53,270 nt of DNA from Comamonadaceae bacterium (GTDB lineage Bacteria; Pseudomonadota; Gammaproteobacteria; Burkholderiales; Burkholderiaceae_C), in NCBI GenBank assembly GCA_947454955.1, contig CANGLW010000019.1, positions 1 through 53,270 of the forward strand, in the 5' to 3' direction. Position numbers and translations under genes: made by a program. The number at the start of each line of letters is the position of its first letter. Positions within the stretch are counted from its first letter, which is position 1. The notes under the pieces are model-generated. The model saw nothing but the letters and a program-made list of their open reading frames with translations, searched no databases and was not told the DNA's origin. This document shows positions 52,035 through 53,270 of the stretch, one piece after another.

Positions 52035-52799
52035 ATGACATGGTCTGAAGCGCAGCTCATGGCTTGGTTGAACCCGGTCTTGTGGCCGTTCATCCGTATC
52101 TTGGCCGTGTTCTCCTCAGCGCCTGTGTTTTCTTCTCGTGCTTTCCCTGTGCGTGCCAGGATTCTGTTGGCCATGGTGGTGGCCGTGGCTGCGCAAGCTA
52201 GTTTGCCTGACATGCCTGTGATTGCGCTGACCAGTGACCAGGCCCTGGGTGTCCTGGTTCAGCAGATCACGGTGGGTTTGGCCTTGGGGTTTGTGGTGCG
52301 TTTGATCTTTGCCTGTGTCGAGTTCGCAGGTGAGTTGGTTGGCGCTCAAATGGGTTTGAACTACGCTGCATTTTTTGACCCGTCTTTGGGTGGGTCGGCC
52401 AGTGCCTCGGCCCGCTTATTTGCCTATCTGGGCTCGTTGGTGTTTGTTGCGGTGAACGGTCACATCATGGTGTTGATGGCGGTGCTTCGCAGCTTTGAGG
52501 TGTTCCCTGTCGACCAAGGGTGGTGGGAGACCTTGTCCAAACTTCAAATCCACACCTTAGGCGCCGAATTGTTTGCCACTGCGCTGTGGATGGCCTTGCC
52601 AATGTTGGGCATGTTGATGTTTGCCAACATGGTGCTGGGCATCATGTCGCGCATCGCGCCCCAGATGAACGTGTTTGCCATCGGGTTTCCCGTGACCCTC
52701 ACGGTCGGTCTGATCGGCATGTTGGCTACCTTACCGATATTGGAAGCTCCGCTGCTGGCCTTGCTGGTGCGTGCGGTTGACTTGTTCAGCCGCGGCTAG
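52035..52799 (+). CDS. fliR: Flagellar export gate protein FliR
   Basis: FliR completes the export gate core. The 254-residue product has about six membrane spans, with conserved segments RILAVFSSAPVFSSRAFPVR (near 19-38), FAGELVGAQMGLNYAAFFDP (near 96-115) and NVFAIGFPVTLTVGLIGM (near 211-228). It is the last gene of the fliF-R run, 14 bp after fliQ, and converges with the response regulator gene across 23 bp that hold no clear terminator. Confidence 0.97.
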   Translation: MTWSEAQLMAWLNPVLWPFIRILAVFSSAPVFSSRAFPVRARILLAMVVAVAAQASLPDMPVIALTSDQALGVLVQQITVGLALGFVVRLIFACVEFAGELVGAQMGLNYAAFFDPSLGGSASASARLFAYLGSLVFVAVNGHIMVLMAVLRSFEVFPVDQGWWETLSKLQIHTLGAELFATALWMALPMLGMLMFANMVLGIMSRIAPQMNVFAIGFPVTLTVGLIGMLATLPILEAPLLALLVRAVDLFSRG

Positions 52800-52822
52800 C
52801 GCGCACGTCAACCAAAGTTGTT

Positions 52823-53270
52823 TCAAACCAGGTTGTTGCGAATGGCGTAGACCGTGAGTTCGGCGTTGTTGGCAAGTTTGAGTTTTTCCAAGACGCGAGA
52901 GCGGTAAACACTCACCGTTTTGGGGCTGAGCATCAACTCTTCGGCAATGTCTGAGAGTTTTTTGCCGGAAGCAATTTTGAGCAGGGTTTGCAACTCCCGC
53001 TCAGACAAACTCGCGTGCAGGGCTTCGTCGCTGGGTGCTGAGAGATGATCGGCCAGCATTTGCGCGACTTCTGCGGTCACATACTTGCGCCCTTGCACCA
53101 CGGTACGCACCGCCTTGATGAGGTCACCAGGGTCGCCGCCTTTGTTCAGGTAGCCTTGGGCACCAGCCCGCAGGCAACGGATGGCGTATTGATCTTCAGG
53201 GAACATCGACACCACAACCACTTTGGTGTGGGTATCACCCGACTCTCGGATGGAGGTCAGCACATCCAGG
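52823..53270 (-). CDS. NarL/FixJ-type response regulator, C-terminal part (runs off the right edge)
   Basis: About 149 C-terminal residues are visible. They include the end of a receiver domain (VVVVSMFPEDQYAIRCLRAG, then QGYLNKGGDPGDLIKAV with the conserved Lys) and a LuxR-type helix-turn-helix (LSERELQTLLKIASGKKLSD, IAEELMLSPKTVSVYRSRVL). The phospho-accepting Asp lies outside the window. The tail AELTVYAIRNNLV resembles the UvrY/GacA subgroup. Its partner kinase should lie elsewhere. Whether it regulates the adjacent flagellar genes cannot be judged here. Confidence 0.9.
   Translation of the reverse strand, partial: LDVLTSIRESGDTHTKVVVVSMFPEDQYAIRCLRAGAQGYLNKGGDPGDLIKAVRTVVQGRKYVTAEVAQMLADHLSAPSDEALHASLSERELQTLLKIASGKKLSDIAEELMLSPKTVSVYRSRVLEKLKLANNAELTVYAIRNNLV

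Overview
The window looks like chromosome of a motile betaproteobacterium of the order Burkholderiales, most likely Comamonadaceae. This rests on gene content and order: flhDC class I regulator genes next to motAB, tandem short flagellin genes, a homodimeric-type aceE, and a short GCTATCAAA...TAGCG repeat that I recall from that family. No rRNA, tRNA, CRISPR array, transposase or integrase was seen. The gene content is core genome throughout.

Left flank (1-15.8 kb): housekeeping genes. The 5' part of aceE (minus) faces an Lrp/AsnC regulator and a carboxymuconolactone-decarboxylase-like gene across a region with dyads spaced in steps of 15 bp. Then come a BON-domain lipoprotein, the helicase gene rep, an AEC transporter, priA and hemE. 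A minus-strand operon follows: dsbD, a CoA-binding protein gene and a small membrane protein gene. Next are a B12-binding radical SAM gene closely followed by a creatininase-family gene, and a histidine phosphatase gene.

Flagellar region (15.9-52.8 kb): a nearly uninterrupted flagellar island in six blocks. (1) flgBCDEFGHIJKL (minus) encodes rod, hook, L/P rings and hook-filament junction. (2) flgA, flgM and flgN (plus); a FliA-type promoter for flgM overlaps the flgA stop codon. (3) flhDC, motAB, cheYZ, flhBAF and fliA (minus) encode the master regulator, stator, a minimal CheY/CheZ pair, export gate, FlhF and sigma-28. (4) Two tandem flagellin genes, fliD, fliS and a fliT-like gene (plus). 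(5) fliE (minus). (6) fliFGHIJKLMNOPQR (plus) encodes MS ring, C ring, export ATPase and export gate. Many junctions overlap by 1, 4, 8 or 11 bp, which points to translational coupling. Factor-independent terminators separate blocks 2 and 3, and flhC from motA.

Together these genes encode essentially a whole flagellum and its hierarchy: FlhDC switches on the structural operons, FliA then transcribes late genes, and FlgM holds FliA back until the hook is complete. Not found here are cheA, cheW, cheR, cheB, cheD, chemoreceptors and flhG. The right edge carries the 3' part of a NarL-type response regulator (minus).

I did not find a clearly undescribed system. The most interesting points are the aceE/lrp dyad array, a family of short dispersed repeats (some inside genes), a perfect DnaA box upstream of priA, the cobalamin-radical-SAM/creatininase pair, the contracted chemotaxis locus, the histidine-rich tandem repeat in FlhF, and the shared flhDC/flagellin control region.
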